NCBI RefSeq assembly: GCF_012273895.1
Contig: NC_052122.1
Span: forward strand, 11,098,001-11,162,000
Origin: Zerene cesonia
Lineage: Eukaryota; Arthropoda; Insecta; Lepidoptera; Pieridae
Reading direction: 5' to 3'
Length of the DNA: 64,000 bases
Shown here: in pieces, positions 27,032-40,014 of the stretch
How positions within the stretch are numbered: position 1 is the first letter of the stretch
How the letters are laid out: each line of letters begins with the position of its first letter
Made by a program: the position numbers and the translations under genes
The notes under the pieces: model-generated
Database searches by the model: none
Told to the model about the DNA's origin: nothing
The model's input: only the letters and a program-made list of their open reading frames with translations

Positions 27032-27110
27032 ACTAGCGGTTCGCCCCTGCTTCGCGTGGCACTTTCTAATATAATACGTTCAAAATCACAAGTTCCCTGT
27101 TTACAATATT
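27032..27110 (+). repeat. Short dispersed repeat fragment (ACTAGCGGTTCGCCCCTGCT)
   Basis: The 5' part of the ACTAGCGGTTCGCCCC family starts here and decays after about 80 bp. It is truncated relative to 25660-25820 and 49191-49371. No gene; the 60-codon minus frame over it is a by-product. Confidence 0.6.
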
Positions 27111-29454
27111 GCAATATGTAATACGACATCCATACATACGCGAGTTTAAATATATCTCTTTTCAACAGTTTTAACTCAAGTCTGTCTTGGATTATGTCTA
27201 TTAGATTCATAACATATAGTCGGATGAGATGAAATCTGCTGAGAGATGAGGCGCAGGATCAAGCGCCCTTAGAGGTCAGCGGCAGCGGCATATTATAGTA
27301 ACTGTTAAAATATTCACGGTGAAAATAATAATTTGTGTTTGTTTTCTTTTCTTTCACGTTTGAATAGAGATACTTTATAGTATGATTTTAATGTCTGGAG
27401 GTAGGAGGCAAGACCACTGTCTAGACCACGGTAAAATATGGCATTCCTATGGGATTATTCAAATAAAAATTTCTAGAAAACTATTCGATATATAATTATA
27501 TATGTATTCCATATGATACAAATGTTCAGTTTTCTTTTTGTACGTTTAAAACACCTAAACACATCGAACTACTATGGTTCTAATTACTAAACAATAACTT
27601 CGCTGTATTGATAAAATGTCTGTTATAATCGGCTATTAAATTGAATCATTTTATCAGAATTTTATCGCCCATGCTTCACACTTGTTTTTAGACATGCATT
27701 TTATTCGTATTTTTCACTTAACTTTTTGCCGCTGAAATTTAAAGCTATATATTTTTACGAGCTTTCAAACCTAATGGCTATCGTTTCCGCGACTGGATAT
27801 TTATTTAACGTGTTAGTATCATTTCAATAAATCGGTCAAGTAGGGAGATTCTATTTCACAATCATTTTTATTGTAATAATTACATTAAAATTTCAGAAAA
27901 AGTACATTTCATTATGTCGAAAAATTCGGTATGCCCGTTATGGAAGCGAAATGGTACTTAAATTAAAATTTTTTTTTTCTATATATCCATAAGTACATTC
28001 TATGTTCGGGTTATTATAATCCAGCTGGCAATTTTGACTTCATCTGTTTTTTTTTTTCTTTTTGTATGTTAAGCTAATAAGGGGACTCAAGGAACATAAA
28101 TAGCCCTGGGTCTTTTGAAAACAATGCTCTCCGTTTCAGAGATTGGCCTGAAGAAATAAATGCACCACAATTTTAATAATCGAAAACGTTAAACACACCG
28201 TAGACTCCTAACCAAATGAAAATTTTATTTATTTGTTTATGATTATGACTCGATGACCTTTTTGTAGAAGAATATGATTATATGTGTTAATGAAAGAGAA
28301 ATACTTGAAGAATATTGATATGTGCCTTCTAAGTTTAAAAAAATCTGAGATTCTAAGTTTAGTATTAGGTCTTTCACCAATGCGCTGGTTATTTGACTCG
28401 TAAGCTCCTTTGATGCTCATACAATAAAAATACAAAGTGAGTAAGGCCTTCTGTAGATAGCATGTTTTCATAATTAATTGGAGAAATTTTAATCCTGAAG
28501 TCAAACAATCTCATCAGCTCTTTGCATGTAGAAATTAAAAAAAAATAGTTAAAAGATAATATAGCCATATATTGTGTACATGTTTCCTTACTAGTAGCAC
28601 AAGTTTTCTACTACTCTCTACCAAGATGTTACTCGGCAGATGTTTAAGTTATGAAACAAACATAATACAAGTGTGTTCGAAGCACATTTGCTTAGTTTCG
28701 GAGTAGGTGGTGTTGAGTGAAATCTCCTATTACAGTTGTGTATTTATTTTATTAGAAGTTTCTATCAGTAGTTTCGGCGAGCGAGTGTTTAGTTAGCAAA
28801 TATAATCATTGTAATATTTTATACAAAATAATAGTAAAAGAAATTAATGGCTCAAGATTAGTGGTCTCGTATTTGACAGATCGATGATGTGAATAAAATT
28901 TGTTACATAGTTACAAATAAAGAATAAATGTTTATATAATATCTTTATTTAAATAATCCCCAATCCCCAATAAGTAGTAATTTTGATCACTCTTATCTGA
29001 TTGTCATTGTTAATTGCATAAACATTGTTATCATTCGGGGAATACTTACAATAAATATGACAAATAATATAAAATATGCAGTTATATTTTAAAGCACAAA
29101 GTTGGAATGTTGATTTCATTTTATGAAGCTTATTTGCATTAATTCGATAATGACTTCGATTTGTGTTAATCAAAAGCCAACAGATTTTTCATATAATTAT
29201 TCCCTTGAACATATATAAAATACGTGGCTGATTCTGTCCTTTAATTATTAATAATAATTCTGATATGAACTTTTGTTGTTTGTTTTATTTAAGAGTAGCG
29301 GTCCGACCTGCCTTCGCCCGCGGTAAATTTAGAGCAAATTATTATATCTATTAATATATATATAAATTATTATATTTCTTTTCTATATATTTGTACACTT
29401 TCTTGTATGTATTTATACACTTCTACCTTTCCAAAATTTATATTTCCTGTATCC
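27111..29454. other. Non-coding A+T-rich DNA
   Basis: I see no supported gene. Frames at 28229-28504 and 28949-29173 (minus) have low-complexity A+T-driven composition. The interval 28680-28800 has an ATCAGTAGTTTCGG stretch that resembles an initiator, with nothing else to support a promoter. A fragment starting GTAGCGGTCCGACC at about 29295 is a trace of the ACTAGCGGT repeats. Confidence 0.45.
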
Positions 29455-29592
29455 AAAGGTTGCCTGGAAGAAATCGCTTCAAAGCGATAAGGCCGCCAAA
29501 TTGTACAATAGATATTGTTTATTGTTTTTGTTAACTGTATGTGTATTGTACATTAAAGTGTAAATAAATAAATAAAATAAATAAATATATCA
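29455..29592 (+). mobile_element. 3' end of a non-LTR retrotransposon (LINE)
   Basis: It contains TGGAAGAAATCGCTTCAAAG, CGATAAGGCCGCCAAATTGT, TGTATTGTACATTAAAGTG and a terminal AAATAAATAAATAAAATAAA run. This is the characteristic 3' untranslated end and tail of CR1/Jockey-type LINEs in Lepidoptera. It has no reverse transcriptase coding, so it is a 5'-truncated insertion, as is usual for these elements. Confidence 0.75.
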
Positions 29593-29675
29593 CTCAGTGA
29601 ATATATAGCTTTTTAATGGTGAAAAAATTTGGAATAGGTTCACCAGTTTTTGTGTGAAAACATTACAATATCTAC

Positions 29676-29980
29676 ACATCTCATTATCAGCCCATATATG
29701 TTCCAACTGCTGGGACACTGGCCTCCTATGTGGGTTCAGGCCATAATCCACCACGCGGCCCAAGTACGGGTTGGCAAATGTCACTTCGAACTTTTAATCC
29801 TTGGACATACCAGTTTCCTCACAATGTTTTCTTTCACCGTTTTAAGCAGTGGTGATGTTATTCCACATGTGTTGATAAATTGGATTGGATGAAAAATCAA
29901 TTTATTTCGAAGCGAAGGAGCCTCTCTTATCGATTTTGAAGTCCGATGTTCTCACCACCGAACCACCACTTCTGCTACAC
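29676..29980 (+). repeat. Dispersed SINE-like repeat, long copy (CATTATCAGCCCATA family)
   Basis: Ordered blocks are ATCAGCCCATATATGTTCCA, CTGCTGGGACACTGGCCTCC, TATGTGGGTTCAGGCCATAA, TCCACCACGCGGCCCAAGTA, GTTTCCTCACAATGTTTTC and ACCACCGAACCACC. It is the most complete copy in the window of the family also at 22436-22687 and, reversed, at 20391-20500 and 45781-45888. Open frames of 64-80 codons over it arise from its higher G+C. Confidence 0.75.
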
Positions 29981-30018
29981 TCACATATATATACATATAT
30001 ATTTCAATATTATAGAAT

Positions 30019-30395
30019 ACTAGCTTTTGTTCGCGACGTGGCTCGCTTTATTGTAGATCTAATAATTCTCGCATCCACCAGTGGTACATAATAAATTCCT
30101 AAAAATATATCCAGCTGATAAGGAGCTCAGTTCAAACACACAATATGCAGCTTTAAGCAGCTTCAGATACAAATTAATAACAGAATCAATCTATAATTCA
30201 TTCTGGTACATTGCGTATCGCTCGTATCGTTTTCTCTACCCTTCCTAGCCCCCCTCTTTATTCCTCCCATCAAACCTTTGTTTAACCCATGCCCAAATAA
30301 GTCGTCATAAGTGGTATGGTCAGCTAAAAATAAGCGTTACTTATCATCAGGCGACCCACCACTGGTTTCTTCGTCGATGATGACCTAAAAAACTC
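30019..30395 (+). repeat. Two adjacent repeat fragments
   Basis: The interval 30019-30080 begins ACTAGCTTTTGTTCGCGACG, a decayed 5' piece of the TTTTGCCCGCGG family. The interval 30217-30395 is a 3' piece of the GCTCGCACCGGG family: TCTACCCTTCCTAGCCCC, CATCAGGCGACCCACCA and GATGATGACCTAAAAAA. Neither contains a gene. Confidence 0.6.
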
Positions 30396-31849
30396 ACAAG
30401 AAATGGATACTCTTGCTCTTAGAATTGCGTCAAACAACTAACAAGATGAACTGTTGTAAAAAATTCTACAGAATGTTTGCACAATTTTGATGGAAATAAA
30501 TTACGGGACGCCGAAATGTTATTTTACGAAATTCGCTGCCAAATTGTACGACTGACAATTTATGATTTGCTCGAAAGGATATATTTTTTACGGCGTATTT
30601 TTTTTATTTAGTATAGACTATATTTTGAAACAACTATGTAAATAAACACTTCCCGCGATTATACTTTCATAACTATGATATGTGACATATAACATTAAAA
30701 TGTTTATGGTTTCATTGAATTCCTCTATTTCGATGTTTAGGATATTAACTATGTGAGTGAAGATAATTATTAAAATTTTACCCGGACGGAGCCGTAGCAA
30801 GTATGTTGTAATATTTAAAACAAAAGTTGTTTGACTACAGTAATGGTAGAACTAGAAAATACAGATTTGAAAGCTTCTAAGCATATTTAGATTGATTCTT
30901 TTTGTGCTATGTTTAACTATTAATACATGCAATGAAATAGGCAGTCTATTTTCGATCTAGGGTAGCAGTCATTAGATACAAAATTATGCGACAAAATTTT
31001 ATTGGTGAGTTTCAGAGCTTTGTTTAAACGTCTGTGGATAATGTCCGCTGTAGTCAGATTGGTCGATAAAAAACACTCACATCACATCACATTAATTAAA
31101 GAATTTATGTGAATGCAAACGTAGATTTTCCCGAATAAATGAACTTTAACACAGTCAAGCGATTATCGTTGCATTGCAACTTATAAACATGTCTCTAAAG
31201 GCTATTTTTCTCCGAAACAAAAACTAAATGAATATTGCCTCATGCAATTTAAAGGTTCGATCTCACAAACACTTCAAATCCCCAGCAGATTTTAGTTTTT
31301 TTCCTAAATAGTTCCATAGTAAATTGGTTCTATCGCTTGTGCTCTATTTTCTTTAACGATAAAATATGAAAACTGAACTTATCTCCTTCGCGGGCAACAC
31401 TGTTCTTTGAATTCGCTCCAAAAGCTGAGACGGCAAAAAGATTGGCGACAAAGCAATTTGCTTGGTGCCACATTAGTCTTCATGGTTTTGTCATCTACTT
31501 CAATATCGAAAATGACGTATTTACGAAAATATGCTCGAAATTAAGTTTTTGATAGATAGATAGTACGTATATTGAAGTAACGACCAGAATTGTATAAAAG
31601 ATCAGTGATGCATTTGAGGTGTTATTACACATTACGAACTATGATGTTCTGTGGTCTTATAAACAACCAGCGCTCTACACCAGATTCGCCTGTGGTGCAT
31701 ATATATGCCATAATATGTCACTGAGCGATTTTTAAAATCGGCCCCGTAGTAATAGTGTTATAATATTATTAACGTATATACAAAAGACAAATGTTTTCCT
31801 TTAAAATATCAGTCTAAATATATTTCCTTTTATAATTTTTTTATGGCGT
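30396..31849. other. Non-coding A+T-rich DNA
   Basis: No gene, RNA or clear repeat can be supported. A short GATAGATAGATAG run lies at about 31552-31564. The frame at 30618-30800 (minus) looks random. Confidence 0.5.
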
Positions 31850-32490
31850 CATTTCAGCGTATCTCTGGTTGTAAATGACTTGATCAGGATGCGTAATAAC
31901 AACCATTCGGTAGGCAATTCTATGCCTTAAGGCCATCTATGGTATACGTATCTCTGGTATATTTGTAAGTATTCTCTACGAAATTGTACAGAAAACGAGA
32001 ATTTCTTGAACAAATTTGATCAAACGGTGCATCAGCGAAAGACCGAACGGGATTTGATCACCAACTAACACCAACTAAGAAACTATCGATTGCTTTGATC
32101 TGTTGGTCTAAATATTTGTTCCAGAACTTCAGTTATGGAAGATGTTAAATAGCTTAGCATTACTTTGAACGAAAAACTGAAGTGGAATAAATATCTGGAG
32201 GTTAAGATTGACCGAAAAAATACGCATTTTTCTTCTAACAGTGCTAAAAAGTGTTCGGCAATAAATGACACCTTCCTCACACTTTTGCTAAAAAATCATC
32301 ATGAGACTTAGAGCTCTGTGATATGGTAGATAAAAACTCTTCTAATATGAGATATTCCGAAGTCTCCAAAGACCTATCTAGCAATTACTGGCAGCATGAG
32401 CACAGCACCAACTACTGCGATTGAGGCAATTCTCAACTTGACTTTTGGAAAGACAGCAGTTCCAACTACAGCTTCGAGGTTGAAGACTAA
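31850..32490 (+). pseudogene. Decayed non-LTR retrotransposon reverse transcriptase (Jockey/R1-like)
   Basis: Several conserved pieces of the C-terminal reverse transcriptase region of insect LINEs can be read in shifting frames. One is a segment like TLNEKLKWNKYLEVKIDRK from about 32164, matching the family's KYLGVxLDxKLxWxxHL region. Another is LAITGSMSTAPTTAIEAILN from about 32379, matching the AxxxITGxMxTxPTxALE region. A degraded piece near 32040-32090 resembles the ERTGLxxNPxKT segment. Stops and frameshifts separate them and the catalytic YADD box is not readable, so the copy is dead. The clade call (Jockey or R1-like) rests on wording only. Confidence 0.7.
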
Positions 32491-32769
32491 AACTATTAAC
32501 TTCTAATAAAATTTGACATTTGAGATGAAAGAAAAAATAAATTAATGTTTACAAGTATGAGTGGGAAGCAGCGTAGGAGTCAGATTTCAAAAGGTGATTA
32601 TGCTGCTAAAAGTTTCTTCTAATTTGTTTCAATTAATAACGAATTTAATTAACAATATTCAGCGTAATGTCATGTATATACAATATCTGGAGTTTCCAAT
32701 ATTGTTTACGTAGTTAAAAGGTTCGTGAAGTAAACCCAGAAAGGGACCTTCTTCCAGGACTCTCTTAAC

Positions 32770-33240
32770 GAAATACGTACTTATAAAGTTTCATTAATAG
32801 CGGATAAGATATTTCCGAGGACTGTGGCAACCAACAAAGTGGACATGAGAATTTTATATAAATCAGATACAAGACATGCAAGCAAATTATTTCATTTAAT
32901 GCTGAATGCCACAATACAGTTTACTTGCATATTATGCATATACAATGTTATACAAAATCATAAAGGTTATTTAATGAAAAGCAAAAATTAAGCAAATACC
33001 AAAACAACTTATATAAACCGGAGGCTCATATCTTCCTTACCCTTCTCAGTCCTTTCCTTTGTTCCTCTGGTCAATCCTTTTTTATTCCCTTTCAAATTAA
33101 TAGTCCGCAATCCATTTGCAGAGGCGTAAGGCCTACAATAATGACCTTGCGTCTCTCCATATGTTCCTTCCAGCTTTTACTACATTACGGGTTGACTTGA
33201 CTGGGACTGGGATGCCATCTTTAGGTCCTGGTCTGTTGAC
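32770..33240 (+). repeat. Two decayed repeat fragments
   Basis: The interval 32770-32875 resembles the GACACGAGAATTTTATATAT family (AAAGTTTCATTAATAGCGG, TTTCCGAGGACTGTGG, GACATGAGAATTTTATATA). The interval 33022-33170 is a 3' piece of the GCTCGCACCGGG family (CTTACCCTTCTCAGTCCTTT, CGCAATCCATTTGCAGAGGC, GCGTCTCTCCATATGTTCC). The interval 33171-33240 has no clear assignment. Small frames here are by-products. Confidence 0.55.
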
Positions 33241-35249
33241 AAAAAAAGAATCATTAGAATCGGTTTATATACCGAAGTTATTCGAACACATATATTATAC
33301 ATGTATGTGTCACATTACGTAAAACCCTCCTTTTTAAAATCGGTGAAGAGGCACATCCATCCATGATAAAACTCTTAAAACATTTAAGAAATGTAAGTTT
33401 TGAATTTGTTGAAATCCATGCCATTTTTCGTTGGCATCAGTGGGGAGAAAATGTCAAAAACACTATGACGAAAGAGTTTGCTCAAATAAATTCAGACGAG
33501 AGTTAGGATTCAATTTTAATGTATTTTCCTTGAAAGTTTTTAACCGACTTTCCCAGAAGCGAAGGATGCTTTCAATTCGATTGTTACTACATGATCACAC
33601 ATGTATGCGTTTAACGTTATAAAAAAATATAAAAAATTGAATTTATTACTTAATAAGTAATAAAACACAAACTATTTATTTGAAAATAAAATGGTTACGT
33701 TAAAAACAAATATTTTGGTCAATTTTTATATTCAGGACTAATATGGTTCCCTGACATGGAGTTAATTTTTTTATTTAAATACCACTTCCTTTCTGCCTTA
33801 ATTTTATTATTTCCATAGAAAAAACTAAGGACAAAAAAATATGGAATTTTACATGGGCGACCTAAATCCTACGGGACTTTATCTTAAATGGCTTCCGCGT
33901 GACACCAAAAAATGATGAAACTAATTGCTCAACTTATCTTAATTTCTCACAAGTCTTTTTATTTTTTACCTTTACCCTCCTGTATGTGTGCTACATTTAG
34001 ATGACGCTTCTCTTATTCTATTTTCAAATATTTGTGGTAGATTTTAATCATTTTAAAGTGAGTTCTGTTTACAAGTAGTAATTATTTCCTATAAAAAATG
34101 TCACCGGCGCCCCAGGGGTAAGCACTAAACAAATAAAATATGAGATGAAATGACAACAATAATTCCCTTCTGACTCCAAAAGTATCACGTCAATCGGAAC
34201 ACACGGTTTAATTAAAAACCAAAGTTTACGTATACGATATGGGGACCTTCAAGAAAAGAATTACTCCTTCCTTAAAGGCCGGCAACACACACCATACCCC
34301 TGGTATTGTGGGTGAAACTGGGCGACGTGGATTACTTAACATCAGGTGACCCGTCTGCTCGCTTGCCTACTTTATCGCACAAAAAAAAAGAGTAAAAACA
34401 AAATACAGTCGAATTGAGAACTTCCTTCGGGGGAAGGTCGGTTGAAAGTTTATTAATTGCGATCATTTTATAATTATAATTTACCTCCCCTCCACTATGT
34501 TAATTTATACTGTATCAATTATTATCCTTCCTTCCTTTTATCATATTTTTATAAAGAGTGCAAGCAAGCTATTTTCCCGGCAAAAATACCGCTCAATCAA
34601 CTAAAACATTGATTTGGCACTTAACTGTGTGCTGCTCCGGGAAACCCCTTAATAGATCTTCATTAACGACATCAGTTTTGTCGACCTTAGTTTGATTTGG
34701 CCTAATCTAGTTCGGAGGCAATCAACGCAAATCTAATTACGTCTACCAACTCAATCATGGACAGAACATTGCGACCCTATAATAAAGACTTCTTGACGCA
34801 ACAAAACGGACAAACGCTACTCACATAATAATGCCGCACATTCATTGTAGAGGCCTACTTTGTTTTACAATTTCAGAGCCGTTTTCAGCCATACGAGACG
34901 GAGCCCTGTTTTCATTTTAGGGACATCATTCGATCATTACCTGTGCACTGATTTTGGATAAAAAATAAATTTCGTACGAGGCAAATATGCGCTTTCTTTA
35001 AGATTCTAAGAGAGCTGAATATAATGAAGATAACTACTATCATTCGGCCCGTGCCTTCGTACGCATAGTTAAGCAAACTCTTCGGCTTCATGATTTTACG
35101 TATATCCTAGATTTCCTATCAATCTATAAATCTAAATTCCAAAATTACATTATTATTAATATAGCATTAAGGCGAATCATTAGTTACTATGCCACTTAAT
35201 ACTCTAGACAAATTTCAATTTCATTAACACATTTCAAACGGAATTCGCT
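33241..35249. other. Non-coding DNA with one SINE-like tail
   Basis: No gene is supported. The interval 34258-34392 reads ACTCCTTCCTTAAAGGCCGG, CAACACACACCATACCC, GGTGACCCGTCTGCTCGC and a final AAAAAAAAA. It matches the repeat piece at 58853-58975 (TTAAAAGGCCGGCAACACC, GGGCGCACCACTTGTTCG). The rest is featureless. Confidence 0.5.
34258..34392 (+). repeat. SINE/LINE 3' tail (CCTTAAAGGCCGGCAACAC family)
   Basis: It is defined by TTCCTTAAAGGCCGGCAAC, a middle GTGACCCGTCTGCTCG and an A-rich end. A second copy lies at 58853-58975 in the same orientation. Common lepidopteran dispersed sequence, non-coding. Confidence 0.65.
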
Positions 35250-35546
35250 TTCAGCCGGGCACGCTTCAGCACGAATTTGGACAAAAATTAAAAAACGCAC
35301 CGGGGCAGTACCCTCTTAAAACCGGCTTGAAATAGTAGCATGTTGCTGAGTTTCGTACGGCACATGGGGGAACTGGAGCCCCGTTTCCTTATGCTCATCT
35401 ACCGAGTCCATTTCTTCTTTCTAATCATCAATAATTTCCATAAAGCGGGCAGCATATTGTAGAGGCGCTTAGCGAGTGTTAATGGGTGGCGATCGCCTAC
35501 CACCAGGCAAACCACAAGCTCAGTTGCCAACTGTGACCTAAAAAAT
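35250..35546 (+). repeat. Dispersed repeat (GCTCGCACCGGG family)
   Basis: It reads AGCCGGGCACGCTTCAGCAC, CGCACCGGGGCAGTACC, GGCTTGAAATAGTAGCATGT, TTTCGTACGGCACATGGGGG, TTGTAGAGGCGCTTAGCG, GATCGCCTACCACCAGGC and CTGTGACCTAAAAAA. It is a diverged but nearly full-length copy. Confidence 0.75.
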
Positions 35547-37721
35547 CCTTCTATCCAACTATCGTAATCCACATCACCTTAAGAAGCAAAATTACAGCCA
35601 CGCCAAGATTAATTGTTTTAGGTATTTCACGAGTTATATAACGTAATCGTTTATTACTTGGCTAGTGATGTGACCTAGATATAAAATGCTAATAGCGCTG
35701 TAGCTTAGCAAAGGCAATTAATATCCGTTCCTAATTTACATGACATATTCCCTATAAACATTTCTGTGTTATGACTTGGATATCTTTGAAATCACTGCGC
35801 TTTATAATGTAAAAAAATCAGAGATTGGTAGTATCTTACCAGGCCATCGCTTTTTAATAGGAAAACTATTTTTTATAGAAAAGTTCACGACCTATGTATA
35901 CAAATATATTACAGTAAAAAACCAACTTCAAAACTTCTATAGTTTGCGAAATTTATACCTCTCAAAAACCACTGGACCTATTTTGATTAAACTTTCAATG
36001 ATCCCAAAGTTGAAGTATACCCAACATTCAAAGATAACGACTGCTAGTATTCAATGGAGAATCAAAGAGCTGTTATGTCCTAACATATTGAAAAACTATT
36101 AAATTTTGACAACATTACATACATTTTACAACCAAGTACTTTTTATTAAGCCATAAAGTTTAATTAAACCCTGCGTCTCGATTATTTTATAAATATAAAT
36201 ATACAATAAATAAACGAACTTCAAATTACAACCTTACCAGGTAAATACTTTCGAATTTAATGAAATACATCTACATCTAGCTAATTCTAAGATTTGTCCC
36301 GCCGTTACCGTACTTTATGACGTTAATTAATCCCAAAGTCAGCGATTCCCCTGATTAATTCATAAATTTTCGTTACGCGATGACCTGTGTCCGAGATACA
36401 TTATGCTAATAACGTTGCAGTAAGCCTTTGTAATTAATTATCTGATCCTAATTTACATGACACAATATGTTCTCGACTCCCCGACGCCTACGAAAGTCCC
36501 TGACGTATTGCTCATAATCTTACTTGTTATTTAATTGTTGTTATTCTATATACGCTTAATCGACAACCTGATTTGTATATTTTCAACACACATAGAACAG
36601 TTAGGTCATCTGTTTTCTAGGCCTTAGCGTACATATCAAATGGATACCATTTTATCAGTCAGCACGACCGGAGACCATAACTTATAGCCATTATTATGTT
36701 TGCTAATTTTATATTTCCACAAAGGCTGTAGAATCCTTTTGTTATCTATCTGTTATTTTTCATGGAGTTTGGATTCGCGAACAAAGCGAGACGCATATTT
36801 CAAGACTCTAATCTCGCCTATTCGCGGAGTTTTTTTAACTTTTTTCCGCGTTAATTCTGCTTGATTTATTTTACCAGATTCTTCAACAATTACTAATGCA
36901 AATAATGGCTCTAAGCGGTGTTAATTTGTTAACTGTTCTAAGAGTATAATTTGTTTAAGTTCCGTGTTGGGAATTAAGATGTGCTTTCACTTTATTCTCG
37001 CTGAGATAATTGCTTTGACAAGCTTTTGAGGTTTGATGCAGTTAAAGTTTACTTGTTTCCACAAGCTGGTTTGCGGGAGGAATCAAAACTTTGATAATCT
37101 TTAATATTGTTGATATTCATATTTCGATTATATTTGATATTGTTTGCAGTATTATCATTCCAGCCGACTTCAAAAAGAAAAAAAAGACTATCAATTGGAC
37201 TGTATTTTATTGGCTTTTTATCTAAATATTTTCTACAAGTTGAATCGATTTTATGATGTTTAGTTAATTTGAAACCTCGTTCCTTCCATGTCTCATTTTA
37301 ATTTGATCTAGATCCGGCAATTTGAAAGCTGTTTTTGCTGTTAATAAAAAAAAATATGACTTATCTTTGCCTTTTTGTCAAATATTTGTTAAATATTCAG
37401 TAAAAATTATTAATTTTAGTAGTAAATGGTCGTCTTAGTTTAGTTTTAGTAAAAGTTTGTAAAAAGCTTTATTAAGCCGCAACGTTGTAGGAGTTAATTA
37501 AGGTGAAGCGTTATAATATATCTGTGAAGGTCAAGGGATAGATTTCGATCAAACTTTTCAGTAACTGGGTCAAGTCTGGTTCCGCAATCATTGTGCCTTT
37601 ATTACTTTTAAAAGTCCACACTTTCGTAATTAATAACTTTCGTGTATTCTATAACATTTCAGCTTAGGTATTTCAGAAGGAACCTCAATATGTAGTATAG
37701 AGTCACATTTTGTCCATTATT
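35547..37721. other. Non-coding A+T-rich DNA
   Basis: I see no supported gene. The 108-codon frame at 35776-36102 overlaps a decayed small repeat (AAACCACTGGACCTATTTTG, 35960-35985) and has no family features. The remainder holds no recognisable element. Confidence 0.5.
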
Positions 37722-37870
37722 TTTTTTTTATTTATTTATATCCTTTATTGTACCAAAATATAACCTACAAACGTACACGAAAAAATACATAAATAGTACT
37801 AAAGGCGGTCTTACAAGCGTGTGTCCGGATAGTCAAAGGCAATAAACGCATCTTATATAAAAATAAATGT
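37722..37870 (-). mobile_element. 3' end of a non-LTR retrotransposon (LINE), minus orientation
   Basis: Read on the minus strand it gives AAGACCGCCTTTAGTAC, TTTTTTCGTGTACG, GGTACAATAAAGGATATAAA and an AAATAAATAAA tail. This parallels the plus-strand LINE end at 29455-29592 (AAGGCCGCC, TAAATAAATAAA). It is 5'-truncated and non-coding. Confidence 0.65.
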
Positions 37871-38958
37871 TATTCCTTTTATATTATTTGCTCTAAATTT
37901 TATCTATATAACTTAAAACGTGTTGCTAAACTTTAAAATCAAGAACAGCTTGAAATATTAGTGAAATTACTAATACTTTTAACGTTTTGTCAAGGCTCTT
38001 ATGCAAAGAAATAACGTACCAGAGAGAAGCCGAGGCGAACCGCTTATATATATATTATTTTAACCCGCATAATAAGAGCACACTTCATACTTTTAGTTAC
38101 TGTTACTATATAAGAGTAGGATAATGTAGTTACTGTTGCCGAACCTTATTAAATAAATGAAAGAATAACAAAAACAACAAGATACGTAGTTAAACCATAG
38201 ACGCTGCATGAAACTTCGTGACAATGGGGATATGCCGGATACAACTCTGCTTGTTATAACAGAATTTCTTTTTAACAAGGCTTATTAAAATGAATTTAAA
38301 GGTCAGCCATCGTCAGCTATTCTCGAGAGCTCATATGTAGAACGTGGGGCTTACGCGTGAAAGCCTCAAAGCTTCTAAGGCCTTTTTCAAATAATTACGC
38401 GAGCCATAAAAAGGGAAAGGTGAGTTTAGCACCGACCGGTAATAGGCCATTATATATACATATGCCACGGAGTATGATGAATAGTTTTATTTTGTATTGG
38501 CGTTTACTGGAATCGCGAGTTATTTACTTTTTTATTTTGTTTATTTATTTTTTATACAAAAGGGGGCAACCAAGGTCGGGTCGCATATAAGCGATCACCT
38601 ACCGTACCAACCAACCATAAACATAATTTAAAAGTTTGATAGTTTCACTGCTCTTTAACGGCTGAACGGATTTCAATGAATTAATTATATTGTCTTTATA
38701 TGCATACGATAACAATTATAAAAATTGATAAGCTACATAAAATTGCTTTCTTTTATACTGTGACCGCACAATATTTTTGCATATTGCTAAATATAACTTC
38801 ACAAAATACATACATAAAAATTCAATCTCCAAGATACTATAGTACAAAGATACCGTACCGTACAGGCCATGGTTATGAAATAATAAAAAATAAACAGTGC
38901 AAAAATTACGTAAGGGCGAGGGCTATGAAGTTGTTATTTCGTAGTTAATTTATGTAAT

Positions 38959-39178
38959 ACTAGCAAACCCGGCAAACTCCGTTTCGCCACCAAATAAATG
39001 ATTTCATTTTTCCTGCTTTTCTGCTGAAATTTTTCCTGAATTTTCTTTGCTATAAACCTCACGGAGCCCGAGACCTTTCCAACGAATGCAAAACCGTGGA
39101 AATCGGTTCGTGCGTTCTGGAGTTATAGCGTCAGGAAGGAAAACCCGACTTATTTTTATTTATGTAATATTAGTTGGC
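38959..39178 (+). repeat. Dispersed repeat (ACTAGCAAACCCGGCAAACT)
   Basis: It contains GTTTCGCCACCAAATAAATG, TTTCCAACGAATGCAAAACC, GGAAATCGGTTCGTGCGTTC and AGTTATAGCGTCAGGAAGG. The wording is typical of lepidopteran non-autonomous transposons. It is the only copy of this subfamily I could find in the window. Confidence 0.65.
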
Positions 39179-40014
39179 AGAAACTAATAACGAAACATCT
39201 CAACCACATCAAACATCACCCAACAATCTATAATAATCAAATGACGTTTAATAAGATGTGAGTTGTGAGTTTCGTGACGCGTCTAAACATCCTTGTAGCA
39301 TATTGTGTAGCAATGGTACAACTATAATACAGAAACTTGAATATCGTTACCAGAATTGACATTATTTTAAACCTATAACCCCATATCTGATTGTGGGTGT
39401 AATAGGTATCCTGTGAAAATTAGCAAGTTCTGATGCATTCATAAATAATATAATATTGAGTGAAATAAATATGAAGTGTTCTTGAAATAAATTTATTTGC
39501 AGACACGAGTCTTTCCTTCAGAAATGATAAGATATACAATATAATTGCGAAAAGAAGGGAAAAAATAACCTTGTAATTTTTCTTACCTAAATTTTTCATG
39601 AAATGCACGTTTCGTCAAGAAAACGAGGCATAAAACCCTTTAAATTTTGGCATAAAAATGTAAACTTATTCTTTATCTGCTTCAATTAACTTTTTCTCAA
39701 GACGAAGGTTTGATGAAGACCTGCGCAAAGCAATTAACTCCAGGTTCTCTGTTAGATAATTATAAACTAGTTACCCTCAAGCTGAAACTTCTATATAAAA
39801 CTTACGGAACGTAGTTTAGAAACGTATTACGTAGAGACCGGGTAAATGTTTACTTATGTGAATTTTGTTTTTTTTTTGTAAACAGCCATTTCTAAAGCGT
39901 TTTAAAAAAAATGATTTCCTTCAAATATAAAGTTAATAAAACAGCTATGATTTCGCATTTCCCATAAAATTTAGTCATTTAAATGATATTAATATAGGTT
40001 ATCTTCTTTGTTCT

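Noticed and set aside
35776..36102. 108-codon plus-strand frame
   Set aside because: It crosses a decayed repeat (AAACCACTGGACC...) and shows no conserved motif or splice context.
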